Shown here: piece after piece, positions 1 through 6,457 of the stretch
How positions within the stretch are numbered: position 1 is the stretch's first letter
Layout: the number at the start of each line of letters is the position of its first letter
The notes under the pieces: model-generated
What the model was told of the DNA's origin: nothing
The model's input: the letters and a program-made list of their open reading frames with translations, nothing else
Database searches by the model: none
Program-made: the position numbers and the translations under genes
Assembly: GCA_023443705.1 (NCBI GenBank)
Contig: JAEZTD010000103.1
Span: 1 to 9,047 of the forward strand
DNA length: 9,047 bases
Origin: Bacillota bacterium
GTDB lineage: Bacteria; Bacillota; Clostridia; Christensenellales; Aristaeellaceae
Direction: 5' to 3'

Positions 1-20
1 CGGCCCTCGGACGCACTCGC

Positions 21-701
21 TTACTTCCTTGGCATGTTGGGGTATTCGCTGAACAGCGGGTACAGGATGGGCTCGTCCTCCTCAATGGTCGGGAAGCGGC
101 CGATCTTTTCGTAGAAGCGGTTGTCCACGTTGTCGTCGTTGGTCTTGGACACTTCGCCGATTAGGCAGGGGCCTCCCTCCGCCCAGAAGGTGTGGTATTG
201 GCCGGTTGGCAGCGTGATGCTCTCCCCCACGCCCACTTCGATCCGCTGTCCGGCGGGCACCACGAAAGCGCGGCCGTCCATATAAACGGTGACGGGGGTG
301 TCCAGCATTTCGCCGTTCTCGTCGGAGTTGTAGCACTTGACCACCAGCGTGCCGCCGCCGCGGTTGATGATGTCCTCCATCTTCTTCCAGTGGAAGTGGT
401 AGGGCGTGACCTGGCCTTCTTCGGAGATCAGCAGCTTTTCGGCATAGGGCTTCACGTACTTGGGGTCGTGGAAGTTGCCGTTCCTGAGCGTGATCATCAG
501 AAGGCCGACCTTGTGGAAGTCCCCGGAGCCAAAGTCGGTGATGTCCCAGCCCAGCATGTTGTCCTTGATCTCGTCATACTCGCTGTTCTTTAACTGCCAT
601 TCGTCCATGGTCCAGGTAACGAAGGGCGGCAACGCAAACTTGAAGGAAGCGATGAATTCCACCGCGTCCCGCATGATCTGATTGAGTTCCGAACGTTTCA
701 T
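21..701 (-). CDS. D-lyxose ketol-isomerase (cupin, Lyx_isomer family)
   Basis: A 226-residue cytoplasmic sugar isomerase. Characterised members interconvert D-lyxose and D-xylulose, and also D-mannose and D-fructose, using a divalent metal in a cupin barrel. Family blocks seen: LPPFVTW (24-30), GWDITDFGSGDF (51-62), KPYAEK (84-89), VTPYHFHWKKMEDI (98-111), INRGGG, and a C-terminal NDDNVDNRF and GRFPTIEEDEP. The expected metal ligands are all present: His102, His104, Glu109 and His170. The length is usual for the family. The ATG at 701 follows a GGGAGG site at 711-716 with 9 nt spacing. The gene lies 24 nt after the permease as the last gene of the operon visible here, which suggests the imported sugar is lyxose or a related aldose. 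Activity on mannose or another aldose cannot be excluded. No kinase is visible, so the next pathway step must lie elsewhere. Confidence 0.93.
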   Translation of the reverse strand: MKRSELNQIMRDAVEFIASFKFALPPFVTWTMDEWQLKNSEYDEIKDNMLGWDITDFGSGDFHKVGLLMITLRNGNFHDPKYVKPYAEKLLISEEGQVTPYHFHWKKMEDIINRGGGTLVVKCYNSDENGEMLDTPVTVYMDGRAFVVPAGQRIEVGVGESITLPTGQYHTFWAEGGPCLIGEVSKTNDDNVDNRFYEKIGRFPTIEEDEPILYPLFSEYPNMPRK

Positions 702-725
702 ACTCCAATTCCTCCCGCTAAGTAA

Positions 726-1694
726 TCAGACGATCTGCTTGGATTTCTGGGTCTTGATGAAGCTGTCCAGCGCGACGGCGCCGATGAGCACCATGCCCTT
801 GACAAACTGCTGCACGTACTCGTTGATGGTCAGCATGGTCATGCCGTTGGTCAGGATGCCCATGATCATGACGCCGACGACCACCATGATCAGGCGGCCC
901 TGGCCGCCGGACATGCTGACGCCGCCCAGCACGACGCCGGTGATGACGTCCATTTCATACCCCGTGCCCGCGTTGGGCTGGCCGGAGTTGACGCGGGCCA
1001 AGAGCACCACGCCCGCCAGCGAGCTCATGAAGCCCGCCAGGCCGTACACCAGGTACTTAATCTTCTTGACGTGGACACCGGAGAGGCGCGAGGCTTCCTC
1101 GTTGCCGCCTACGCCGTAAATGTGGCGGCCCAGGCGTGTCTTGGACAGGAAGATGATCCCGAAGGCGAACACGGCGATCATCACAATGACCGGTATCGGC
1201 ACAACGCCTACATAGCCCTGACCCAGCACCGTAAAGGAGCGGTTGAAGCCGAACACCGGAAGGCCGCCGGTGATGATGTACGCGATGCCGCGAACCGAGG
1301 TCATCATGCCGAGCGTCGCGATGAACGGGGGTACCTTGAACTGGGAGATGAAAAAGGCGTTGGCCAGGCCAAGGACGGTGCCGAAACACGCCATGATGAC
1401 GCAGGCGAGCACCGGGTGCATGTTCGCCTTGGTCATCAGAAGCGCCGCGCCAACGCAGCTGGCGCCGACGATGGAGCCGCAGGACAGGTCGATGCCGCCG
1501 GTCAGCATGACGAACGTCATGCCCACCGAGATGATGCCCACGATGGATACCTGGCGGAGAATGTTGAAGATGTTGTCCGGCGACAGGAAGCGGGGCGACA
1601 GCATCGCGAACACCGCCACCAAGAGGATCAATACGAAGATAATGCCGTAGCTGCCCAACATGGATTTAAGCTTTTTAGAATCGATTTTGGCCAT
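726..1694 (-). CDS. sugar ABC transporter permease, RbsC-like (BPD_transp_2)
   Basis: A 322-residue integral membrane subunit of a ribose/galactose-class ABC importer. It has roughly 8 to 10 hydrophobic segments, beginning at about residue 14 after a short charged N-terminus. Family landmarks: LTGGIDLSCGSIVGA (about 64-78, with Cys where Val is usual), the cytoplasmic coupling loop GGNEEASRLSGVHVKKIKY (about 196-214), and DVITGVVLGGVSMSGGQGR (about 249-267). Length is standard. The ATG at 1694 has an AGGAGG-type site at 1703-1708, which lies inside the end of the ATPase gene. The ATPase stop is only 4 nt upstream, so the two are probably translationally coupled. It should pair as a homodimer with the ATPase. 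The family imports pentoses and hexoses, and exact substrate cannot be read from the permease. Confidence 0.93.
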   Translation of the reverse strand: MAKIDSKKLKSMLGSYGIIFVLILLVAVFAMLSPRFLSPDNIFNILRQVSIVGIISVGMTFVMLTGGIDLSCGSIVGASCVGAALLMTKANMHPVLACVIMACFGTVLGLANAFFISQFKVPPFIATLGMMTSVRGIAYIITGGLPVFGFNRSFTVLGQGYVGVVPIPVIVMIAVFAFGIIFLSKTRLGRHIYGVGGNEEASRLSGVHVKKIKYLVYGLAGFMSSLAGVVLLARVNSGQPNAGTGYEMDVITGVVLGGVSMSGGQGRLIMVVVGVMIMGILTNGMTMLTINEYVQQFVKGMVLIGAVALDSFIKTQKSKQIV

Positions 1695-1698
1695 GGGG

Positions 1699-3192
1699 TC
1701 AACCTCCTATCAATCCGGATGCGTATTGGAAGATGAGCTCCTGCGAGAATTCCTCCCGGCCGATTTCACCGGCGATTCCGCCATGCCGCATGACAAGGAT
1801 TCGATCGCTCATGCCGATCAGCTCGGGCATTTCGGAGGATACCATGATGACGCTCTTACCCTCAACCTCGACCAGATGGCGCATCAGGTGGTAGATCTCC
1901 TGCTTGGCGCCCACGTCGATGCCGCGGGTCGGCTCGTCAAAAATGATCACATCGCAGCGCGTGGCCAGCATTTTGGCCAGAACCACCTTCTGCTGGTTGC
2001 CGCCGGACAGGTTCTTGACCAGCTGGTGTACGCTGGGCGTCTTTATTCTCAGTTTCCGGATGTATTCGTCGGCAATTTTCGCATCCTTCTTGTCGTCCAC
2101 GAAGGGGCCGACCATGGCCTGCTTCAGCGAAGAGAAGGTCACATTTTCCTTGACCGAAAGCCCGAGCAGGACGCCCTGATTCTTCCGGTCTTCGGGGATC
2201 AGGCCGATGCCCTGCTCCAGCGCGCTGCCGGGGTCGGCGATTTTCAGCGCTTTTCCGTTCAGGATCACCTTGCCCGCCGTCAGCGGGTCCGCGCCGAACA
2301 CAGCCTGCATGACTTCCGTCCGGCCCGCGCCCACCAGCCCGCCAAATCCCAGAATCTCTCCCTTGCGGAGCTTGAAGGATACGCCCTGTACCTTGTCGTT
2401 TGTCAGATTCTGAACTTCCATCACCACGTCGCCGATGGGCGTCTTGCGAGGCGGGTAGTCCTCGCCCAGCTCCCGGCCGACCATGTAGGAGACCAGCTCC
2501 TTCATCGTGATGTCTTTGATGTCCTTGGTGATGATGTACTTCCCGTCCCGCATGACGGAAACGCGGTCGCAGATTTTAAACATTTCCTCCATGCGGTGGG
2601 TGATGAAAATGATGGTGGTATTGCGCTCCCTGAGCTTTTCGATGATGCGAAAGAGCATCTCGGTTTCCTTGTTGGTCAGCGGCGCGGTGGGCTCGTCCAT
2701 GATCAGAATCTTGGAATTGGACGACACCGCCTTGAGGATCTCCACGATCTGCTGATATGCCACGCCCAGATCGCATACATAGCTGGCGGGGTTCAGGTCA
2801 ATGCCCATCTCGTCCAGCAGCTTTTTGACCTGGTCGTTCATGGCCTTTCGGTTGACAAAGCCGCGATTCGCAATTTCCTTGCCGAAGTAGATGTTTTCGG
2901 CGACGGTGAGATGTGGAACCAGCGTGAACTCCTGATAGATGGCCGCAATGCCCTTGCCGATCGCCTCGATGGGGTTGAGCTTTCCAAAGCCCTCGCCCTC
3001 CACAACGATTTCACCGGCCGTCGGTTCGATGGCGCCCGTGATGGCCTTGATCAGCGTGGACTTTCCAGCGCCATTTTCCCCGGCCAGCGCGTGTACTTCG
3101 CCGCGTCGGAACCCGAGCGATACGTCGTCCAGCGCCTTGACGCCGGCGTAGTACTTGCTCAGATGTTTGACTTCAAATATATACTCTTGCAT
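1699..3192 (-). CDS. sugar ABC transporter ATP-binding protein, RbsA/MglA-like, two nucleotide-binding domains
   Basis: A 497-residue cytoplasmic ATPase that powers the importer. Domain 1: Walker A GENGAGKST (38-46), Q-loop Gln87, signature-like LGVAYQQ (142-148) in place of LSGGQ, Walker B ILIMDEP (162-168), switch His199. Domain 2: the family's atypical P-loop GLVGAGRTE (285-293, no Lys), signature LSGGNQQ (395-401), Walker B VIIFDEP (415-421). This asymmetry is normal for RbsA/MglA proteins; domain 1 binds and probably hydrolyses ATP. A longer reading frame begins at 3219, but I chose the ATG at 3192. It has a GGAGG site at 3199-3203 with 6 nt spacing, and homology starts right at this Met. 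It follows the binding-protein gene by 93 nt containing a strong hairpin, and precedes the permease by 4 nt. Confidence 0.95.
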   Translation of the reverse strand: MQEYIFEVKHLSKYYAGVKALDDVSLGFRRGEVHALAGENGAGKSTLIKAITGAIEPTAGEIVVEGEGFGKLNPIEAIGKGIAAIYQEFTLVPHLTVAENIYFGKEIANRGFVNRKAMNDQVKKLLDEMGIDLNPASYVCDLGVAYQQIVEILKAVSSNSKILIMDEPTAPLTNKETEMLFRIIEKLRERNTTIIFITHRMEEMFKICDRVSVMRDGKYIITKDIKDITMKELVSYMVGRELGEDYPPRKTPIGDVVMEVQNLTNDKVQGVSFKLRKGEILGFGGLVGAGRTEVMQAVFGADPLTAGKVILNGKALKIADPGSALEQGIGLIPEDRKNQGVLLGLSVKENVTFSSLKQAMVGPFVDDKKDAKIADEYIRKLRIKTPSVHQLVKNLSGGNQQKVVLAKMLATRCDVIIFDEPTRGIDVGAKQEIYHLMRHLVEVEGKSVIMVSSEMPELIGMSDRILVMRHGGIAGEIGREEFSQELIFQYASGLIGG

Positions 3193-3232
3193 CTTACGCC
3201 TCCGCCTTGTGCAAAGCACGCGTTGAAGATTG

Positions 3233-3264
3233 CTGTGTGCGCCCCTTTTTAGAGGCGCACACAG
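3233..3264 (-). other. intercistronic hairpin between binding-protein and ATPase genes
   Basis: A perfect 11-bp inverted repeat: CTGTGTGCGCC (3233-3243) against GGCGCACACAG (3254-3264), with a 10-nt loop. No run of U follows the stem in the minus-strand transcript, so a classic terminator is unlikely. Stable hairpins at this place in sugar-importer operons often block 3' exonucleases and keep the binding-protein mRNA more abundant than that of the membrane parts; that role here is inferred. Confidence 0.75.
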
Positions 3265-3285
3265 AGGAGTCCGTGAAAAGGGGGA

Positions 3286-4248
3286 TTAGGCGGCGGGCAC
3301 GAAAGCGCCGCTCAGGACGTCCGCCTGCAGCACGGGGATCATGCGGAAGTAGGAAACCGGAGCGGTCTCCGGGATACCGTTGGCCAGGAAATCGGCCAGG
3401 ATGGTGACGGCTTCAACGCCGGTGTCGAAGGGCCCAAGGTCAACGGTGGCGCGGTAGATGGAGTTTTCTTCCTTCATCTTCGCGATGGCCTCGGGGGTCG
3501 CGTCGCCGCCGCCGATGTAGAACTTGTCCAGTTCTTCCTGCGGAAGGCCCTTGCCCAGGATGGCTTCATAAGCGCCGAGGGGGCCGGAGTCGTTGTTGCC
3601 GGTGATGACGCGAACGTCGGGATACTGCTGCATGATGTTCTCGGTGATTTCCATGCCCTTTGTGGGGTTGTCGCCGGCCTGACGGGCGACGATTTCGGCC
3701 TCGGGGCAGAGCTTCTCGATGGTCTCCTGGATGCCGTTGCCGCGGGCGACAACCGCTTCCACGTTGTCCTGGGAAATGATCAGGACCTGAGCCTTGCCGC
3801 CCAGCTTCTCATTGATCCAGTTGGCCGCGTTGGTGCCGATGGCGACGCCGTAGGAGTACTCATCAAGGGTAAGGATGGCGTTGGCGTTCTCGATGATCTG
3901 CGCGAAGGACATCACGATAATGCCCTTGGCCTTCAGCTGATCCACGACCGGAATCAGCGCGTTGGAGTCGATGGGGCAGGCGATGACGCAGTCAACGCCC
4001 TGGTTGCCGAAGTTCTCAAAGTCGGAAACCTGCTTGGCCACATCGTAGCCGGCGTCGACGGTGATCAGCTTGTAGCCGAGCTCGTCGCACTTCTTCTGCA
4101 CGCCGTTCATAACCGAGACAAAGTACGGGTTGGCCATCTGGGGGATGGACATGCCGACGGTGATCTGCTTGGTCTCGGCGACCGCCATCGGGGCCAGCAG
4201 TGCTGCGATCAGCAGCGCAGCCAGAATTAAGGATACCAGTTTCTTCAT
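3286..4248 (-). CDS. sugar-binding protein of ABC importer (Peripla_BP_4, RbsB-like)
   Basis: A 320-residue exported solute-binding protein that captures sugar and delivers it to the permease. The N-terminus is a clear signal peptide: MKKL, a hydrophobic stretch to about residue 19, then an AVA cleavage site, predicting cleavage after Ala24. The mature part starts with ITVGMSIPQMANPYF, typical of the ribose/galactose-binding group, and contains GVDCVIACPIDSNA (84-97) and TGNNDSGPLGAYEAI in the second lobe. There is no cysteine at the cleavage site, so it does not look like the lipoprotein usual in Gram-positive bacteria. The ATG at 4248 has AGGAGGG-like pairing (4255-4261), spacing 6. It lies 49 nt after the repressor gene and begins the transport gene set. 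The ligand is probably a pentose or hexose, by context with the lyxose isomerase. Confidence 0.93.
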   Translation of the reverse strand: MKKLVSLILAALLIAALLAPMAVAETKQITVGMSIPQMANPYFVSVMNGVQKKCDELGYKLITVDAGYDVAKQVSDFENFGNQGVDCVIACPIDSNALIPVVDQLKAKGIIVMSFAQIIENANAILTLDEYSYGVAIGTNAANWINEKLGGKAQVLIISQDNVEAVVARGNGIQETIEKLCPEAEIVARQAGDNPTKGMEITENIMQQYPDVRVITGNNDSGPLGAYEAILGKGLPQEELDKFYIGGGDATPEAIAKMKEENSIYRATVDLGPFDTGVEAVTILADFLANGIPETAPVSYFRMIPVLQADVLSGAFVPAA

Positions 4249-4272
4249 GAGTTTCCCTCCTACATCAGTGTA

Positions 4273-4296
4273 TTATCATGCCTTCCGGCACAATAA
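4273..4296 (-). other. small intercistronic hairpin with GGAA loop between lacI-type gene and binding-protein gene
   Basis: In the minus-strand RNA, positions 4296-4287 pair with 4282-4273 as a 10-bp stem. Eight pairs are Watson-Crick and two are G-U, closed by a GGAA (GNRA-class) tetraloop. It fills most of the 49-nt gap, starting 2 nt after the repressor stop codon and ending 12 nt before the ribosome binding site. No U-tract follows. A processing or mRNA-stability role is possible but not shown. Confidence 0.5.
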
Positions 4297-4297
4297 A

Positions 4298-5314
4298 CTA
4301 AATGGTGGTTTCACGGATCACCAGTTCAGGTTGGATCAGGTAGGTTCTGCCGCGCTCGACATCGGCCTGGCCGGTTCCCGCGCGCAGCTTTGCCTCCAGA
4401 ATTTCCATCGTTCTTTCGCAGATTGCCATGAGCGGCTGGCGCACCGTGGTCAGCGGCGGAGACACGAGCTCGGAGAACATCACGTCATCAAATCCGGCAA
4501 CCGAAACATCCCGGGGGATGCGCAGCCCGCGCTCTACCATGCGCTTCATGATAGCCATCGTCATGATGTCGTTGATGCATAGGACCGCCTCCGGCAGGTC
4601 GTCCACGATCCGGTCGCTGGCCTCATAGGCCTCTTTATACCGGGGCGTCGGCAGCAGCATCACCCGCTTGGGGTTTACCTCGAGGCCGTACTCCCGCATC
4701 GCACGGCAGAAGCCCTCGTAGCGGAAGCGGACGAATTGCGCGTCCATATCGGTGGATATAAACCAGAAATCCCGCAGCCCCTTGTCGAGGAGGTACCTCG
4801 TGATCGCGTGCTGCCCGCTCGCAAAGTCGCACATAACGAGCGGTTCGTCGCAGTCCGCATAGTTTTCCGTGCAGAACACCACGGGCACGTCCGCCGAACG
4901 CAGCATCGAAAGGTGCGAGATGTCCGGGTGATTGGCCAGCATCGGCACCACGATCACGCCGCACACCCGGCGGGACAAGAACATCCGGACGTACTCGGCC
5001 TCCTGCCGGCTGTTGCTGTTTGAGATGCCGAGAAGCAGCGTATAGCCCCTGTCCTCCGCGATGCGGGTCAGTATGTCGACGATCGCGCTGTAGAACGGAT
5101 TCTGGATTTCCGGAATCATCAGCCCGATGACGTTGCTGGACTGCATCACGAGCGACCTGGCCGAATGATCCGGCACGTAGTTCATTTCCTGCGCGATGGC
5201 CAAAACCTTCGCCCGAGTCTTTTCACTGACGCCATCCCGGTGGTTGAGCGCCATCGACGCCGTTGCAACCGATACGCTGGCCGCCCGCGCCACGTCCTTG
5301 ATGGTCAGCTTCAT
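4298..5314 (-). CDS. LacI-family transcriptional repressor
   Basis: A 338-residue DNA-binding regulator. Residues 2-23 form the helix-turn-helix (LTIKDVARAASVSVATAS); the Val-Ala pair in the recognition helix resembles GalR/CcpA-type proteins. A hinge helix with the expected Leu lies near residues 51-57 (ARSLVMQ), followed by a sugar-binding-protein-like effector domain (Peripla_BP_3) starting NVIGLMIPEIQNPFYS. The reading frame opens further upstream at 5401, but the ATG at 5314 is chosen. It has a GAAAGGA site at 5321-5327 with 6 nt spacing, and the family's N-terminus begins there. It is first in the operon with the transporter, so it probably represses its own operon through the GAAACGTTTC sites upstream and is released by the imported sugar or a product. 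Ligand unknown. Confidence 0.95.
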   Translation of the reverse strand: MKLTIKDVARAASVSVATASMALNHRDGVSEKTRAKVLAIAQEMNYVPDHSARSLVMQSSNVIGLMIPEIQNPFYSAIVDILTRIAEDRGYTLLLGISNSNSRQEAEYVRMFLSRRVCGVIVVPMLANHPDISHLSMLRSADVPVVFCTENYADCDEPLVMCDFASGQHAITRYLLDKGLRDFWFISTDMDAQFVRFRYEGFCRAMREYGLEVNPKRVMLLPTPRYKEAYEASDRIVDDLPEAVLCINDIMTMAIMKRMVERGLRIPRDVSVAGFDDVMFSELVSPPLTTVRQPLMAICERTMEILEAKLRAGTGQADVERGRTYLIQPELVIRETTI

Positions 5315-5334
5315 CGGCAATCCTTTCTGATTTT

Positions 5335-5344
5335 GAAACGTTTC
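5335..5344. promoter_or_regulatory. LacI-type operator 1
   Basis: Perfect palindrome GAAACGTTTC with the central CG step that LacI-family hinge helices contact. It lies 20 nt upstream of the repressor ATG, inside the proposed leader RNA. Read on the minus strand its context is CCGAAACGTTTCAAAAT, matching the flanks of the other two sites. It resembles known LacI-family sites such as those of E. coli RbsR. Confidence 0.75.
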
Positions 5345-5352
5345 GGATATTG

Positions 5353-5396
5353 AGGGGAGCCTCCCCTGTTCGTTACGAACCAAACAACCGCTTGTT
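5353..5396. repeat. cluster of three small inverted repeats in the lacI leader
   Basis: Three adjacent dyads: AGGGGAG-C-CTCCCCT (5353-5367), GTTCGT-T-ACGAAC (5368-5380) and AACAA-CCGC-TTGTT (5383-5396). They lie between operators 1 and 2 and would be in the 5' leader of the lacI transcript if the proposed promoter is right. They could fold as RNA or be protein sites. No U-tract follows on either strand. Function unknown. Confidence 0.45.
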
Positions 5397-5420
5397 CGCA
5401 ATTCGGAAAATTCCGGAATC

Positions 5421-5430
5421 GAAACGTTTC
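5421..5430. promoter_or_regulatory. LacI-type operator 2
   Basis: Perfect palindrome GAAACGTTTC in the context TCGAAACGTTTCAAATT, with its centre exactly 86 bp from operator 1. A separate 10-bp palindrome, ATTCCGGAAT (5410-5419), stands one base away and may be a second protein site. Confidence 0.75.
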
Positions 5431-5506
5431 AAATTTCACACGCAAAGTGTTTTCTCTGTTTTCGGCTCAAATCCAATTCTCAATACTTATGCCAACTTGC
5501 CAATTC

Positions 5507-5516
5507 TAAACGTTTC
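5507..5516. promoter_or_regulatory. LacI-type operator 3 (one mismatch)
   Basis: TAAACGTTTC, with an 8-bp perfect core AAACGTTT and the same right flank (TTTCAAATT) as operator 2. Its centre is exactly 86 bp from operator 2. It would sit about 16 bp downstream of the leftward start and about 54 bp upstream of the rightward start, so it could block lacI transcription without covering the AraC-gene promoter. Confidence 0.7.
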
Positions 5517-5530
5517 AAATTATCTGCACG

Positions 5531-5559
5531 TTGATTATAGCAACATTGCGTGCTATAAT
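5531..5559 (+). promoter_or_regulatory. promoter for the AraC-family gene
   Basis: TTGATT (5531-5536), 17-nt spacer, TATAAT (5554-5559), with an extended -10 TGC just before it. This is a near-consensus housekeeping sigma promoter. The start point would be near 5566, giving a leader of about 67 nt with a short hairpin (TCCGG/CCGGA, 5591-5607). Its -35 overlaps the -10 of the opposing promoter. Confidence 0.8.
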
Positions 5560-5562
5560 CAT
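5534..5562 (-). promoter_or_regulatory. opposing promoter for the lacI-transporter operon
   Basis: On the minus strand: ATGATT (5562-5557), 17-nt spacer, TATAAT (5539-5534), preceded by TGC. The -10 is consensus and extended; the -35 is weak (three of six). It arises from the 11-bp inverted repeat 5532-5542/5551-5561. The start would be near 5527, giving a leader of about 210 nt through all three operators. No better leftward promoter was seen between 5315 and 5530. Confidence 0.6.
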
Positions 5563-5632
5563 AGCACTGGATTGCAGATTATTAGCATTATCCGGCGATC
5601 ATCCGGAAGATTTGCGGAGGTTATGTTATAAA

Positions 5633-6376
5633 TTGGAACAGGTGGAGTTACTGACGGACCTTTCGCTCGCGACCGGGTATGGCGCTTTCCTCGTCGACCA
5701 GGAAGCGCTGCAGGTAACCGGCGATCAGGCGCTGGGCCAGCCACGGGAAATGGAAGCCTGTTCCGACTGTGCGTTTTTGACGCCCTCGGCGTGTTTTACC
5801 CACTGGACGGTGCCCGGCGAAAGCGGCCTCGCACGCTGTCCCGACGGGCGGGTTTTTACGTGCCTCAAGCTGACAAGCGAGGGCGCCCCGGCCGGGCACC
5901 TGCTCCTTGGGCCATTGACCATAAAGGCCGCAGAGGATCCCCGGCAGGCGCTGGCGCTGCTCTCCGTTATGGAAGCCATGGCGGCGCGGATGGAGCGGCT
6001 GGGCCTTCTGGCGCGCAGGAACGATTTGTTCGTCAGGCTCTCGCGCCATGTCGCCGAGCACCTGACGGACACGCTGACGGCGGAAGCGCTGCACCCTATC
6101 CTGTATGCGTCCGAGAGCGCGCTGGCCCACGCCGTGAAACAGGAAACCGGCATGTCGCTGAGGCTCTATGTGCAAGCACGGCGGTTGGAGGCGGCGCGGC
6201 AGATGCTGCTGGGCACCTCGATGACCGTGATGCAGGTGGCCGAGAAGTGCGGCATCAACGATTTCAACTACCTCGCGCGCATCTTCAAAAGGCGCTACGG
6301 CATGCCGCCAAGCGCGCTGCGCAGGAAGGAGACGCCGGCCCGTCCAGGCCGTGAAAACCTTTCTTCTTCGCCTTGA
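5633..6376 (+). CDS. AraC-family regulator with cysteine-rich, PocR-like N-terminal half
   Basis: A 247-residue regulator. The C-terminal third is a canonical AraC DNA-binding domain with two helix-turn-helix units (about 148-232): first helix region LTAEALHPILYASESALAHAVK, second MTVMQVAEKCGINDFNYLARIFKRRYGMPP (in two pieces, 197-226). The N-terminal half has Cys43, Cys46, Cys54, Cys69 and Cys77 in a pattern like PocR-type sensory domains, which bind small ligands. That match is by eye and tentative. The frame is open upstream to 5531, but that stretch is the promoter itself. I choose TTG at 5633, 12 nt after GGAGG (5616-5620); GTG at 5642 is an alternative. It is divergent from the transporter operon and upstream of the aldolase, so either could be its target. 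Confidence 0.85.
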   Translation: MEQVELLTDLSLATGYGAFLVDQEALQVTGDQALGQPREMEACSDCAFLTPSACFTHWTVPGESGLARCPDGRVFTCLKLTSEGAPAGHLLLGPLTIKAAEDPRQALALLSVMEAMAARMERLGLLARRNDLFVRLSRHVAEHLTDTLTAEALHPILYASESALAHAVKQETGMSLRLYVQARRLEAARQMLLGTSMTVMQVAEKCGINDFNYLARIFKRRYGMPPSALRRKETPARPGRENLSSSP

Positions 6377-6422
6377 AGTCCGGCCATCTTGGTTAACGAA
6401 ACGATAAGAAAAGAAACAGCAC

Positions 6423-6451
6423 TTGATTTTGTTTGTGCGCTATTGTATAGT
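6423..6451 (+). promoter_or_regulatory. promoter for the aldolase gene
   Basis: TTGATT (6423-6428), 17-nt spacer, TATAGT (6446-6451). A direct repeat GTGCGC (6435-6440 and 6450-6455) brackets the -10 and may be a regulator site. No terminator was seen after the AraC-family gene (stop 6376), so read-through into the aldolase is also possible. Confidence 0.7.
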
Positions 6452-6457
6452 GCGCGA

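Noticed and set aside
691..701. GAACGTTTCA at the start of the lyxose isomerase gene, resembling the LacI operator
   Set aside because: One half matches but the other is shifted by a base, and it is in codons 1-4 of the gene; probably chance.
192..1736. Several plus-strand open frames opposite the isomerase and permease genes
   Set aside because: Antisense shadows of well-supported genes; no motifs or ribosome binding sites.
1660..3252. A 530-codon open frame on the plus strand, opposite the whole ATPase gene
   Set aside because: The minus-strand ATPase has full motifs and a ribosome binding site. The opposite frame has low-complexity His/Asp/Arg-rich translation, as expected from GC-rich antisense codons, and no family features.
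5335..5430. Operators 1 and 2 as catabolite-control (cre) sites
   Set aside because: The central palindrome is 10-12 bp with CG between three A and three T, a base shorter per half than the 14-bp cre consensus; a neighbouring LacI-family gene is the simpler owner.
5531..5632. Upstream extension of the AraC-family frame from TTG 5531
   Set aside because: That codon is the -35 of the promoter and the stretch contains the -10, so it would not be transcribed as coding sequence.
6435..6456. Possible hairpin around the aldolase -10 (GCGCTAT...ATAGTGCGC)
   Set aside because: Pairing needs a two-base bulge with a three-base loop; the direct repeat GTGCGC is the cleaner description.
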